A stretch of DNA of 64,000 nt from Trichodelitschia bisporula (lineage: Eukaryota > Ascomycota > Dothideomycetes > Phaeotrichales > Phaeotrichaceae): contig ML996706.1 in assembly GCA_010356995.1 (NCBI GenBank), forward strand, positions 507,509-571,508. The letters are read 5' to 3'. Position numbers and translations under genes: made by a program. The notes beneath the pieces are model-generated. The model worked only from the letters and a program-made list of their open reading frames with translations. It was not told where the DNA came from and did not search any database. Below, piece by piece: positions 20,065-31,856 of the stretch (its first letter is position 1; every line of letters starts with the position of its first letter).

Positions 20065-21575
20065 ATGTCCCTCGAACAGCTCATAACCATCTCCCCCTCA
20101 ACCAACAAGCCTGTCACAACCCGCACCGGCCTCTCAGACTCAGCCCTCGCCACTCTCCCCTCCACCGCCACCGCCGCCTTCGCCTCCTTCCGCCAGACCA
20201 CCCTCAAAAAGCGGCAGGCCATAATCCACAAAGCCCTCAAACTCCTCACCCAGCGCAAAGATGTCCTCGCGCGCGAACTCACCGAGCAAATGGGCCGGCC
20301 AATAGCGTATACGGCTAAGGAGATTACCACCGCCGTCGCTCGCGCAGAGTACCTGCTTAAGATCAGCGACGACGCGCTCGCGGACACGGACGGCGAGGCG
20401 GAGAGCGGGTTTAAGCGGTATATACGGAAGGTGCCTGTCGGGCCGGTGCTCATCCTCTTTGCGTGGAACGTGAGTTCCCCCCCATAGGTGCCGCGGCGTG
20501 CAGGGCTGACCAGCAGTACCCATACCTCATCCTCGTGAACTCGCTAATTCCCGCGCTCCTGGCTGGTAACACGGTGATTCTGAAGCCTTCGCCGCAGACA
20601 CCGAGTATTGTCGAGCATATCCACGAGATCTTCACCGAGGCCGGGCTCCCGGAGAATGTTATGCAGTATTTCCACTGCGGCTCGTATTTCCAGCTCGAGA
20701 CGCTGGTGCGCGCGCCGGAGATACAGCTCGTGTGCTTCACCGGCTCCGTGGCAGGCGGGCTGTCCGTGCAGCGCGCGGCGAGTGACCGCGTTGCCGTGCG
20801 GGTGGGGCTGGAGCTCGGCGGGAAGGATCCTGCGTATGTGAGGGGCGATGTGGATGTTAAGTGGGCGGCGGAGGAGATTGTCGACGGGGCGGTGTTTAAC
20901 TCTGGGCAGAGCTGCTGCAGTATCGAGCGCGTGTATGTCGCGGCGGAGATTCATGATGAGTTCGTTGCGGCGGTGCAGGAGGTGCTCAAGGGGTATGTGC
21001 TCGGCGATCCGAGCGATCCGAAGACGCATCTCGGGCCGGTGGTGTCGAAGCGGTCGGCGGAGACTATTCGGGCGCATATCAAGGACGCGTTGGAGAAGGG
21101 CGCGGTCGATGCTACGCCTGCGAACGAGAGCTTTGAGCACCCGCCGCCGGATGGGAATTATGTCGCGCCGACGCTGCTCACGGGTGTCGATCATGACATG
21201 GCGGTTATGAAGGAGGAGACCTTCGGCCCTATCATCCCGGTCATGAAGGTGGCAGATGACGCCGAGGCCATCCGGCTCATGAACGACAGTAACTTCGGCC
21301 TGACGGCGAGTATCTGGACCAAGGACGTTGAGAAGGGCCATGAGCTTGTGGACGAGGTCGAGGCGGGCACGGTATTTGTCAATCGCTGCGACTTTCCTAG
21401 TCCCGTGAGTGTTCGCCCCGTGCGCGGTTTTTTGCAACTTACTTACCCCCTTGTGTTATAGGACTTAGCCTGGATAGGCTGGAAGGACTCTGGAAAGGGC
21501 CAGACACTGAGCAAGTTCGGCTTCGATCAGTTCGTCAAGCTTAAGAGTTATCACATCAAGGACTATCCCAAATGA
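20065..21575 (+). CDS. NAD(P)-dependent aldehyde dehydrogenase (succinate-semialdehyde/medium-chain type)
   Basis: Exons 20065-20469, 20517-21404 and 21462-21575 give 468 residues. ALDH superfamily enzyme that oxidises an aldehyde to an acid. Seen: VGPVLILFAWN then YPYLILVNSLIPALLAGN, the cofactor segment VILKPSPQTPS, FTGSVAGG, general base Glu in GLELGGKDPAY (about 234), the catalytic Cys in FNSGQSCCSIERV (about 268), PTLLTGVDHDMAVMKEETFGPI, and FGLTASIWTKD. The end (GWKDSGKGQTLSKFGFDQF) is the family's closing motif. The N-terminus lacks a targeting signal, so cytosolic action is likely. The substrate cannot be fixed from sequence; succinate semialdehyde or aromatic aldehydes are possible. 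Confidence 0.92.
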
Positions 21576-22593
21576 AGCGGTTATGTGAGACAGCGGAGAC
21601 CGAGGCTGAGACTGGTAGCATCGGGGATACGCGGACGCGAACACGACGCGCCCGGTTGTTTTGCACATGTCTCCAATTTTGAACTCTGGTAACCATATCG
21701 CGTCGTCACGCGTGGGGTGGAATGTGCCAGCTTTCGTCACGCAAGGGCCGTTGCACAAGGCTGGCCCTAGGGCGGGGGATAACTTGTCCGAACGGGTAGA
21801 TGATTGCGGCGCCCTAGCAACGGCAACATCTCTCAATAGAGTGAAAGAAAGTTTAAAGATTTATATCATCTCTGTAGACTTCAGTTATGTCTCTCCCCGT
21901 CTCGTGCGGTGTGTCTTCAGCCTTGAGCCTAGCCTAGCCTCCCAGCCCCTCCGCTTCGCGTCACTCCCTCTCGTCTGTTCTTCCAACCCTTCTCCCCCGC
22001 AACGACATTCCTGTCTCAACCTCCCCCCAACCAAAGATCACCGCGTTCCCCTTCCCTTCGCCGCCCTCACTCACAGAATGCAGCAAAGGAGACCTCTCCG
22101 CCCTCGCGCCGAGCAGGTGTTCAAAGCAAGGGCTAGACCAGCGCAGTTCCGTTGCCTGGCGCACAAAATTTCACTGGCGAAGGGGAGCTCATTGTCTGCC
22201 TTTGTTAGGGTTCGTATATAGACCGTTCTTTGCCCCGCCATAGTAGGGTATACCCCGCGCAGACATTCCTTCCAGTCGCTTTCTTGTGAAAGGGTCGAGG
22301 TGCGGACGGCTACGCTTATTGTCGGAAATAGAACTAGTCGTTATACGTTTGATTGGCTATTTGTCCACTCTGACTTCTATTGTCATTGTTGTATACCACG
22401 CCGAGGGCCAGCCAAGGCTCACGATCTTCCGCATATACTCACTGTTCGAGCAACTTTCCTTCACCTTTGCCAGCGCGAGCAACTATCTTTCACTTCTGCC
22501 ACCGCGAGCAACTCTCCTTCACTTCTGCATCCGTGAGCAACTCTCCACCTCTCCACTCCCTCATCCTCACCACCACCACAACGCAAACGCAAA
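21576..22593. other. Intergenic region, about 1 kb, with a 29-bp tandem repeat
   Basis: Downstream of the aldehyde dehydrogenase and upstream of the small gene at 22594. Besides the tandem repeat at 22448 nothing is recognised. Confidence 0.45.
22448..22542 (+). repeat. 29-bp tandem repeat, about three copies
   Basis: GAGCAACT recurs at 22448, 22477, 22506 and 22535, exactly 29 bp apart, with CTTTCACTTCTGCC-like sequence between. It lies 50 bp upstream of the start codon at 22594, so in the promoter or 5' UTR of that gene. Confidence 0.9.
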
Positions 22594-23136
22594 ATGCCAG
22601 CCCTTACCGCGCTCGCGTCCTTCGTGCGCTCCCTCCTCTGCGGCACAGAGCAGCCCACATCACCGACGAAGCTGGAGATCGTACGTCCCCTGCCCCCTCC
22701 TTTCCCCTCACTTCCTCCCTTCCCCCCACTGTCGAAGATACCCCAAGCTAACCAACCCCAGTCCGCCCCCACCGACTTCCGCCGCGAAGAAGTCATCCTC
22801 CCCGGCCTCACTGACGAAGAGTAAGCTCCCTTCCCCTCCCTCCTCCATAAACGTACTAACCCTACCCCCAGCCGCGCCTTCCTCGCCGCCAAAACAGCCG
22901 AGAATCCGCGCTCGCCTGTGGTGCCCCTGATCGTCGCGGCGCAGGAACTCCCCTCTACGGGCGGGGCCGATCCTGTTCCGACAGCTCCTGCGGCGCTGCG
23001 TACTGAGCATCGGGGTCGGCTTGCGCGTTTCCTGGGCCGGCTCAAGCCAGCCCGTGGGCGGGGGATGGTCCGCGGGGCTGTGGGGGCGAGTCGGGCGAGT
23101 AGTCTTACGCTTAGGGGAGATGAGAAGCGTGATTAG
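22594..23136 (+). CDS. Small unrecognised protein
   Basis: Exons 22594-22680, 22762-22820 and 22872-23136 give 136 residues. Both introns have good donors (GTACGT, GTAAGC), branch sites (CTAACC) and CCCAG acceptors. The N-terminus MPALTALASFVRSLL could be a short amphipathic or mitochondrial-type leader. The middle has DFRREEVILPGLTDEDRAFLAAKTAE and the C-terminal half is Arg/Gly/Ala-rich and basic (RLARFLGRLKPARGRG). No known domain. The three correctly phased exons argue for a true gene. Confidence 0.6.
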
Positions 23137-23392
23137 GCTTCAGGGGGAGAGTGGAGGATACTAGGGGAGACGGCGGCGGTTAGATTTCTTCTGCATGGCG
23201 CGGTTGCTAGTTGGGTGATACATGTTCTTTGACATGGCTGATACTGTGTGGCGAAGAGAATGGGAGATTGGTATCGCGGTCTATGTGTGTCCTATCTACA
23301 GTAAAACCTGATGGGTGTGAAGACCTAGAGTACAATGTTATACACACCTTCTTTCCCTCATCACCTCCCAAAGCCGTCCAAAACACCCTCTT

Positions 23393-24906
23393 CTACCGCG
23401 GCCTAAACACAAACAGCACCACCCCCGCCACCGCCGCGCCAACGCCAACACCACTCAGCGCCGCAGCTGTGATATCCACCTTACGCACCGTAACCGGGTC
23501 TTCGCTGAACAGCGCTACCGCTTCGTCCTTGACACGTCCCAGGTCCCACGACCGGGGCTCCGAGGGTTCCACAGGCTCCGTGGGCACTGCAGATTCCGAC
23601 TCCGGAACAACGGGAGCGGGGAGCGGGGTCTCGGGTGCAGGCACGGGTTCCTTAGGCACTTCCGGCATCGCGGCCACCGGCGCCTCCTTTCCAACCTCCG
23701 GCTCCGCCGCCGCAGGCAGCGGCACAGCCTCCGCAATCGCCGCCGAAAGCGCCGCCGCTGCCGTACTCGCAACATGCTCATCCAGCGCGGCTCTCACCTC
23801 GCGGACCAACCTCTTCCTCCTCCACGGCTCAATAAGCACAAGACTAAACAACAACAAAAAAATATTAACCCCCATGAGCCCAAACGTAACCCACGTCGAA
23901 TTGCGCCTTATCGTATCACTCCAAATCTGCTCCTCGTGGTATTGAGCTCTTTCGCGTTTTTCCAGCCGCGAGCGCGCTTCTTCGAGCGCCCGCTCTGCAG
24001 CTGCGACGGCGTCTTTGGCGCCTTGTACGGCTTGGTCGTTGATGTGCTCGGAGCGGATGAGGGACATGTACCGTTCTAGGTCTGTTGCCGACCAGGAGTG
24101 TTTGCGTTCGAGGAGGCCGACGACTTCTTTCTGTGAGGAGGCTTGTTGGGCGTGGGCGGCGTCGAGGGCGAGTTTGGCGGTTGAGACGGCGGCGGAGTGG
24201 GATTTTACTAGTTGCTCTGCTGGGGGTTAGATGAGGGTCAAGGGAGGGGTTGAGGGGCAGGAGGGGAAGGGGGGGGCGAGAGCGGACCTTGTTCCTTGAT
24301 TTCCCGCCGCAAAGCCTCGATCCCACTGTAGTCGGTACCGGTGAATTGGTTTATGCGCTGGCCCGCCATTATGAGTTTTGGCATCAGGTTGTCCATGAAG
24401 TGGTTTAGGCGCTTGGATAGGGACCAGCGGTTGCGTTCGGTGTGGGAGGGGAGGTCTTCGTCGGCGGCTTGTTGGACAGGGGAGGGTGGTGGTGGTGGTG
24501 ATGGTGAGATAGGCGGCGTAGGGGGAGGGACGGGTTGCGACGGAGGTGGAGCTTGAGGCCGAAGTGGAGTATTTCGTAGGCCATCTGCTTCTGATATCGT
24601 GCTCGAGCTGGACGCTGGAAGACTGCTCCTGGAGCTTTGTTCTCCGGGTGCGCCAGTTGGCGGTACGTGTATCGTCGTCCCGTCGCTCCGCCCACTGTCT
24701 TCTCTCCACGCTCGCGCACTGCTCGACCACATCCGAAGACCAATTGACCCTCTCTCCCCCTCATTCACTCCATTAAACGCGCCCCATCTCCCCCAACATC
24801 CCCGCACCTCGGCCGCAATCCGCGCGGTTGTTCGTACCGGGCCGGGACCGGGCCCCGAAGTCAAGGCTCGTAGTGAAGTGCGTAGGAGCCGCGGGCGGAA
24901 CGTCAT
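23393..24906 (-). CDS. mdm33: Mitochondrial inner-membrane protein She9/Mdm33
   Basis: Exons 24288-24906 and 23393-24216 give 480 residues. Mdm33/She9 acts in the inner mitochondrial membrane in shaping and fission of that membrane. The N-terminus is Arg-rich without acids (presequence), followed by a Ser/Pro-rich stretch. The conserved part is WSLSKRLNHFMDNLMPK, INQFTGTDYSGIEALRREIKEQ, then a coiled coil (HSAAVSTAKLALDAAHAQQ; ERKHSWSATDLERY; LIRSEH) and the first membrane helix WVTFGLMGVNIFLLLFSLVL before EPWRRKRLV. A second hydrophobic segment closes the protein (GVGVGAAVAGVVLFVF). The intron uses an unusual GTCCGC donor. Divergent from the phosphatase gene at 25390. Confidence 0.92.
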
Positions 24907-25389
24907 TGCAAGGCCGGGGCCTGCGTGTTGCCCCCGAGTGGGATCGTGGAATAAGTGAGTGTGGTGTTGAGGTTGAAGTGGGGTGGGGAGGTGAGGTTGG
25001 TGTTGTGCGCCGGCTCGGCGGTCGGGCGGGGCGCGGGTCCGGGGTGCGGAGAGTCGGCCGCAGAGAAATTTCGCCGGAAATTCTGCCGAAAAGGAAGATT
25101 ATGCGATGCTTCGTGAGAATTGGTATTCAAACTATAAGTTGTTGAAGAAATTGACTACTGCTTACTGAGGTTCGTGTCCCTGGTGAAGAGAATGGCACAT
25201 ATTCGTTCATTCCCGCTTCCGGCGTTCATAGCCGATCTTTCTCCCCGCCGATTGCCCCGTTTAGCGTCCGCTCGACCACCCGTTGTCCGATCAGTAGGCC
25301 GATACCGTTAGAATATCTGAACTTTTTTTCTCTGTACATCTTCAGCCTTCTCGTATCACCCCGCCCAAAGCCCAGCCTCGCCTATCAAA
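24907..25389. other. Divergent intergenic region mdm33 / HAD phosphatase
   Basis: Contains both promoters; G/T-rich next to mdm33. Nothing specific recognised. Confidence 0.45.
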
Positions 25390-26382
25390 ATGACGTCTCC
25401 GCCCTCTGACCTCCCGGCTATGGCCACAAACCCCAAGTTCATATTCTTCACCGACTTCGACGGGACCATCACGCTGCAAGACAGTCCGTATCACATACCC
25501 CCCATCCATCCCCTCACTAACTCCCCAGGCAATGACTACCTCGTACCTCCCGCCTGCTTCTCCTCCTTCACCCTAACCCTAACCCGCGTAGACAGACACT
25601 TATGGCATGGGCCGCTCGCGCCGTCTAGAGCTCGGCGCCGCAGTCCTTGATGGAAGTCTAACCTTCCGCAGCGCCTTTGCACAGATGCTCGGCTCCGTCC
25701 CTCTGCCTTTCAGCGCGTGTACAGCAGCACTGGCCCAACAAGCCCGCTTCGACGCCGGCTTCGTCCCATTCCTACGCTACGCCGCGGACAACAACATCCC
25801 CGTCGTAATCCTAAGCGGCGGAATGGCGCCCATCATCTCCTCCATGCTGCACGCCGAACTCGGGTCCGAAATGGCGGAGAAGTTACAGGTCGTCGCGAAC
25901 GGAGTGCGGGTTAGAGATGGCAAGAAGGACCTGGACGAAGAGGGCGGGTGGGAGATTGAGTTTCGGGATGAGAGTGGGTTTGGACATGATAAGGCGCGGA
26001 CGATAAGGCCTTATGCGCAGCTGGGGGAGGGGAGGCCGGTGATGTTTTATGCGGGGGATGGGGTTAGTGATCTTAGTGCGGCGAGGGAGACGGATTTGTT
26101 GTTTGCGAAGAAGGGGAAGGGTGAGTTTGGGATGTGTTTTTTGGGATGGGGCTGATAGGGGGCAGATTTGGTGACGTATTGTGTGAGGGAGGAGGTGCCG
26201 TTTACGGTGTTTGGGGATTGGGGGGAGATTTTGGAGAAGGTGAAGGCGGTTGTGTAAGTTACTCCTGTGGTTTGGGAGGCGAGGCTAATGGATGTAGGGA
26301 GGGTAGGACGACGGTTCAGGAGGAGGCTAAGGAGGGACTGAAGACGTATCATAAGGGTGAGGCTGGAGTGCCGGTGGTGTAG
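25390..26382 (+). CDS. HAD-superfamily phosphatase (MtnX/phosphoserine-phosphatase-like, YNL010W type)
   Basis: Exons 25390-25483, 25529-25542, 25592-26120, 26166-26253 and 26298-26382 give 269 residues. HAD motif I is FTDFDGTIT (nucleophile Asp22, acid Asp24), motif II is VVILSGGMAPI, and motif IV is FYAGDGVSDLSAA. The cap region includes NDYLTDTYGMGRSRR, which exists only if the 14-nt exon 2 is spliced in. The N-terminal location without signal suggests a cytosolic enzyme; substrate unknown (the yeast relative is an uncharacterised phosphatase). The first intron has a GTCCGT donor. The second intron contains CCCTAACCCTAACCCG at its branch region, identical to 2.5 fungal telomere units, probably chance use of a CTAAC branch repeat. 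Confidence 0.9.
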
Positions 26383-26654
26383 AGGACTGGGTCGTACTGG
26401 GCAATATATACACGTAGACGGTCGGATGGCAATAGACGGGACGGGGAAACGGAATGGACAACATAGACGTAATAGGCAAAGGGTGATCACACTCCACATA
26501 TACCATCACTCTCACCCTTGTCAGCCGCTTGGAGAGACCACATATCCAACTTTTGAACCTGCCATATCCGGCCATTAACCCCTAGCGAGAAACGGCTTCT
26601 AAACCGTCTACTATCTACAGTCGCAGGATAGAACCATATCCTTTATCTACCCCA

Positions 26655-27691
26655 TTATTGATAGATCTTGATCGAGTTTATAACCCAATACGCCTCCGAA
26701 AACGTCCCCGGATTCCTGGCCACATACTCATTGCACGTCGGCGCCCTCCCCGCACAACTCCCCTTATCCCACAACTGTCCCGCCCACCCGCCACAAAACG
26801 TCGTCTGCACAATCTAGCATCCCAGTCAGCCTCACCTACAGCCTTCTCCGCAGTACTCACCACACTCATATCCCGCAGGTAATTATTAAACGCACACCCA
26901 ACCCAATTCGCCACCGGCTGTCCCCACCCCGCCGGATTCGGATTCCCCATAAGCACATCAAACGGCACATTCCCCTTCGTCCACTGCCACGTCTTCACCC
27001 CCTCATTCGTCCACTGCGTCGCATAAACACCCCCCCCTACGCCATTAAACCCATCCCCCATGCCCGATCCCGCCGTATTAAACACCCCACACCCCACATC
27101 TCCATTCCCCGCCCCACAATCCGTCTGCCCAGTCCTCGCCCCACTCTGTCCCTCCGGTCCAACCCCCGGCACGCAACCGGGCGACGTGTGAAGCGTGATC
27201 TGGTTCTGCGGCATTTCGTTCACAGCTTCTATGATATCAATCTCCCCGTCCTGCGGCCACTTCGGCCCGACCATCCAGAAGGCGGGCCACACGCCGCAGG
27301 TCATTTTGGGCATGTGGTCGAAATCGCCTATCACAAGCACGTTGTTGTACGTCGCCTTGGTCCTCAAGCGGACGCTGTGGCGCCCGGGGGCGGAGGGGTC
27401 GAGGGAGATCCGGGAGTCGGCGCGGAGGATGAGTTTGCCGTTTTGCGTTTCGAGGAGCCCGGCGAATTGGGCTTGGGCTTCGCTGAGGTAGTCGACGAAT
27501 TCGTAGTTGTTGCGGACGCCCTAGTGGGGGGGGTTAGTAGGGTGCGAGAGTAGTGGATGGTATCTTACGGATTCGATGAACATGCCATCGCGCCAGTTGT
27601 TGCCGTCCCAGGAACCGACTAGTTGGTAGGCCATGGCGGGCTGTAGAACGGCGGACGCCAAAAAGACATTACGAGGAGATAGAAGCAGCAT
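26655..27691 (-). CDS. Secreted GH16 endo-1,3(4)-beta-glucanase
   Basis: Exons 27569-27691, 26861-27520 and 26655-26804 give 310 residues. Glycoside hydrolase family 16 enzyme that cuts beta-1,3 or mixed-linked glucans of cell walls. Signal peptide about 1-21 (MLLLSPRNVFLASAVLQPAMA). Catalytic motif DGEIDIIEAV with nucleophile Glu134, Asp136 and acid/base Glu139; upstream CGVWPAFWMVGPKWP and downstream NQITLHTSPGC are conserved. The C-terminal exon has VTTFCGGWAGQLWDKGSC and the terminal NSIKIYQ strand. Eight or more Cys suggest several disulfides. No GPI signal or binding module, so a free secreted enzyme. Confidence 0.94.
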
Positions 27692-28776
27692 GATGTCAGG
27701 GAGTGTGTAGAGAAAACGAGGGCTCCTTCAACGAGGGCTCCTTCAACAAAGGATCTAGAGAGTCAGTGTCTAGAGCGTCAATGTCTACACCGTCAAGATC
27801 TCAGAGAATCAAGCCGACGCCAGAGCATTGCACTTATCAACACCATCCACGCCGCACGTAGTCCATCTCCAAGATAATGGCTGTGCCGCTTTAAAGGATC
27901 AGATACAGGAACATGTCGGATCAGGGCGTATACAAGCTTCGATAATGATCCAATCTCGGAGCAGCAAGCTTTCAGCGGCAAAGTCATCTATCAGAACTGC
28001 TGAGCACTATCCGATACCCAGACCACTGTTGGCCAGCGACACCCCGGATCCTAGGGATAATCGCATTTGGGGATCGGTTTGCGACTTTCAAGGCAGAGCC
28101 GTAGAGCAGGGCCGCCGGCGAAGAGATGAGGTGGGTGAGAACTTGCTGGCACGTCGGAAGGGGCCAACCTAGATCCACAAGCTTCTTGGAGTGAAGGAAC
28201 ATGTTTCATCGTAAAAATAGAGTCCTGCCTTCCGCGGCTCATTGGTCAGGAGGGGGCATCCAGAGATCGAAATTAATTTCCGAGGCATGTATATTGCCCT
28301 TCAACATAATCAGCAACCAAGTATCAGAATCCCGTCACCGCACTACGATTGACGGAAAGGGGGACGCGGGAACGTATGGGGAAAAGTGTGGGAGCGATAG
28401 CAGTCGACAGAATCCGGAATTGAGCACCTCCCACACGTCATAGGCGAGCTCTTGCGGCTGAATATCAAGACTAGCAAGCTTGCCAGGGATTCGTAAAGTA
28501 GTGGTTCATTGCGGCGGCGAGGGTGCCTTGAGCCATCCATGGGTATATGATACCGTTAGGGCGAATAGGAAGCGCGGGAGATTGCGATTCGAAGCTCTGA
28601 CCAGCCTGTCAGTACATTAAGTCCACAGGCAAATCTTAGCGACGGACAAGCAAGAGGTGAAGAACACATGCACATTATCAATTTGCACCCAGACCCAGCA
28701 CCCGCCAGCTGAGTGGGCTGACCATTATCCAAATCGCACCGTTTCGCTTCCGAGAAGGTATGCATTACGGACCATC
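27692..28776. other. Intergenic region, about 1.1 kb
   Basis: Upstream of the glucanase and downstream of kei1. Holds a perfect 15-bp direct duplication (ACGAGGGCTCCTTCA, 27718-27747) shortly before the glucanase start. No gene or RNA recognised. Confidence 0.45.
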
Positions 28777-29769
28777 TTAGACCAGGCCCGGCGGCGGCCG
28801 TGGAGGATCGGTCCCGCTCCGTCGCCTCCGTTCGCGCTCATGAACACCCGACTGGTCGGCATTCTTGCGGAACTTGGTCCCCATGCTCTTCATCCACGCC
28901 TCATCCTCCTCGTCCCGTCCGAGCCAGTACGTCCGGCCGAGTCCAACCATGAACCGACCAACCTTGCCCTTCCAGCCCCAGCCCTCTTCTTTCCCTTCTT
29001 CGAACGGACTCTCGGCCAGCTCCGAGGACTTGCTTCCGGAGTGGAGATCGTAGTTGCGCGTGCTGCTGACCTGGATGGATTGGTGCAGAACTTGGCGCGC
29101 GTATGCCATGACGACGAGCACGGCATATACGCGAAGCGCCCAGAAAAAGCAAACGATGATGATGCTCATCACGCCGCCGGGGCTTAGAACGACGTTCGCA
29201 AGGCCCTGGCCGCCCGATGCGGTCCCCGATCCCACGGCAACCGCATCCTGGCCAGGCCGCAGGCCCGAGGCAGGTGCGGCTACAACATCAACCTGGCTGA
29301 CGTTGTACTGAGGGTTTGTGAAGCCGCTGGTGTTGTCGATCGTCTTCCCACCCGGGATCTTGGTTGCAACATCTTTGGAAGCGACGACCATGAACCAGGT
29401 GAAGGCGAAGACGGCCGTGTAGAGAGAGTTGATGATCGTGTCGAGCACATACAGCTGCGCGAATGCGAGACAGTGCCATGGAGTCTGGCTGCGAATGTGC
29501 GGCGCAAGGTAGACGGTAAGGGCGAGTGCGATGAGAGAGTAGAGGTACATGGAGAGTTGGAAGGAGGAGATGGAGTAGCCCGTCAACAGGGCGAGGATGC
29601 CGTAGACGCCCGTGGCCTTGTTTATGACATGTGCGAGAAGTATAGTAGACGTGCCCGTCCTAAGTGACATGAAGTGAAGGAATTTCTGCTATCGTGAGCC
29701 TCGAAGCGCGCTTAGTCGTTGCCTACTTACGGTCGGGCGCGGCACCTTCAACAGCGAAAGGCGCCCCAT
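28777..29769 (-). CDS. kei1: Kei1, regulatory subunit of inositol phosphorylceramide synthase
   Basis: Exons 29731-29769 and 28777-29685 give 315 residues. Kei1 is a Golgi membrane protein required for IPC synthase (Aur1) activity in sphingolipid synthesis. The first exon codes MGRLSLLKVPRPT, then KFLHFMSLRTGTSTILLAHVINKATGVYGILALLTGY, the family's opening (long motif spans residues 14-50). Hydrophobic segments: about 23-50, 58-75, 88-115 (LYVLDTIINSLYTAVFAF) and 180-205 (IIIVCFFWALRVYAVLVVMAYAR). A luminal Ser/Gly loop lies between the last two, and the C-terminal 100 residues are polar and cytosolic. Confidence 0.92.
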
Positions 29770-30206
29770 TTTGAGTCGCGGGATCCTTATGCAGGCGGTT
29801 TGTAGGACATGCAGGTTAAGTCGCGCGGTCGGAAGAGGTCCACAGTGTAAGAAGAGGCCGTGGTGGAGGTTGGAAGTTTGATGGAGCGACGGGTTGCTTG
29901 AGGGCGGGAACGGGCACGGGGGCAACGAGCGAAGCACTTGGCGTAACGGGTCCGGGCGATCCGGCAACCCGCTAACCGGCTAACGACTCGTTAGTCAGCC
30001 CTTGGCCGACGAGCACAATTATAAGTGACCAACCATTCAGGCCTTGAGGATGATCATTCTGCCTTTCACTGCAGCGATGATGAGATAGGAAGGTGTCTAG
30101 TTGGTCGCGAATCCCGGGCATTATTGGACAGTTGAGAGCACCATGCGTGCACCGCTGCGAAAATCATTCCGAACCTTAACGATGTAATTGCAACAACGCT
30201 ACGGCT
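29770..30206. other. Intergenic region
   Basis: Kei1 promoter and gpn2 3' end. A short imperfect repeat of CCGGCTAACGACTCG-type sequence around 29968-29990. No gene seen. Confidence 0.4.
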
Positions 30207-31445
30207 CTAGGAGGGCGGCTTTCGCACAATCTTGATGCCACTGTCCCTGCCCATCATGCCACGCCCTTCTCCGACAAGCCCATCAAGCCCTTCAATACCC
30301 TCCATTGGATCCGTGTGATTACCTCTCTCAGGACCCCTCTTCCACTCATCACCCTCGGCCTTCCACTTCTCTCGCTCAGCTTCGTCGTATTCCTCTCGTC
30401 GATCAATCCACCGCTCCTGGACGTCCCTGATATCCATCGTCACCGCATCATCGCGCATGGCCACTTGCCACACAGTGTCATTTGCCCCATTCGCACTCCC
30501 AAACACGTAACCGCTGGCGCGGTCAATAGCGCGCAGCAGCATCGCCATGGACTCCTTGTCTTCTACCGCCAGAGTCTCAAAGCCTACCAGTGAAAAGTCC
30601 TGGACAAGGTCCACGATGGCACTGTTTAGGGCGGCGAACTTGGAAGGTGGCTCTTCAGGAGGCTCCGTCTCAGAGTCATTATCGCCGTCTTCATGGCCGG
30701 GCGGTGCCTCGCCGCTGCGCTCCGCGTCGAGAAGGGGGAGCAAGTATTGTAGGTCATGGACTTCTGTGTAGAAGTCTAGGTTGAATGGTAGAGAAGGGTA
30801 GTTTATCAGGTTGTCTATCTTCGTAAGGACGTTGAGGTGCGGTAGTTCCATCTGGAGCATGCTACGCAGCGCAAGAAGGAGAGCCGAGATGTAGAGTGAC
30901 GGTTGCGTCAAGACGAAAGAATCTGTAAGATGCAACACTATGAGCTAGAGAACTAGACGTTAGCTGCTACCAAGGAGAAGGTGTGCGTTGATCAACAAAC
31001 TCTGTACCCCAGTTTCTGCAGCCGGAAGAAGATATTGCGCAGCGAGGAGTGGTGCGTGAACACCTCGACTTGTCCCGGGCAATCGAAGATGACGTATTCG
31101 TCATCTACGGCTCAAGTCAGCCATCCGCACGGCATCCAGCGTCTTGCGCGGCTCACCTCCGAGCTCCTTCAGCCCTTTTTCTAACCATTCGAAGTTGTGC
31201 TCCAACTCTTCGAGTGCATACAGCACACCGCCGTTCGGCCCCAGCTCCTCCGCCTCCATTATCTCGTCGAGGGTAACCAGGTCGCGGACATCGACGGCGG
31301 CGGGGTAGGAGGTTTTGTCGTTGGCGGGGTCGAGGTTCACGACGGAGACCGGGCGGCCGATGGCGGACATGAACTGGTGCATGCCATCGCAGTATGTTGA
31401 CTTCCCGGACCCGGGAGGGCCGATCACTAATTGTGCGAAAGGCAT
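30207..31445 (-). CDS. gpn2: GPN-loop GTPase 2
   Basis: Exons 31157-31445, 31001-31104 and 30207-30944 give 376 residues. GPN GTPases help assemble and import RNA polymerase II and III. The P-loop GPPGSGKS is at 9-16, VVNLDPAND at 36-43, the signature Gly-Pro-Asn at 69-71 (EELGPNGGV), DCPGQVEVFTHH carries motif G3, and VLTKIDN is G4. The family run FFRLQKLGYR-LIVLHLTDS is restored exactly by the second splice (GTTTGT donor, GCTAAC branch, CTCTAG acceptor). An acidic insert (about 205-225) and a charged C-terminus are as in other fungal Gpn2. Confidence 0.94.
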
Positions 31446-31856
31446 ATGGGCGGCGCGTTGGTTGCGATCGTTTGAACGGTGGAGAAGGTGGCTTGTCCGT
31501 CGAGCTGCAGAGACGCGTCGCGTAAAGTGTGGGGGTGAAAGCGCGGCTTGTGAGCTTGCTGACGTCAAAGTTGATGCCTTATCGTCGTTTCTCTGCCTTA
31601 TATCCTCACGCCAGACAGCAGTCCATTCTGTCGAGGTTGAGATGTATGAGAATGGACGTTGATGATCTCTCTTTAGAGGAATAAGGCGTGGAACATGTCT
31701 GTAATGCACAATCTTGCCTCTTTCATGTTGCAGCCCAGACCGTTGCTTTCCCAGTTGCACGACACATCAGCTCATGATGCTCCTGTTCAGTGGCAGATGA
31801 ATGATCAAGACACTTTGAATATAGAAAGAAATCAGACGCCATGTCCCCCAGATATC
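31446..31856. other. Intergenic region gpn2 / TMEM42-like gene
   Basis: Holds the gpn2 promoter and the 3' UTR of the next - strand gene. Nothing else seen. Confidence 0.45.

Noticed and set aside
20544-21437. 297-codon - strand frame opposite the aldehyde dehydrogenase
   Set aside because: Antisense shadow of a codon-biased gene; His/Arg/Leu-rich with no family features.
18129-21575. Ustiloxin-type RiPP cluster around the repeat protein
   Set aside because: The neighbours are an aldehyde dehydrogenase and a histone variant; no UstYa-like, tyrosinase or transporter gene in the window, so a cluster is not supported.
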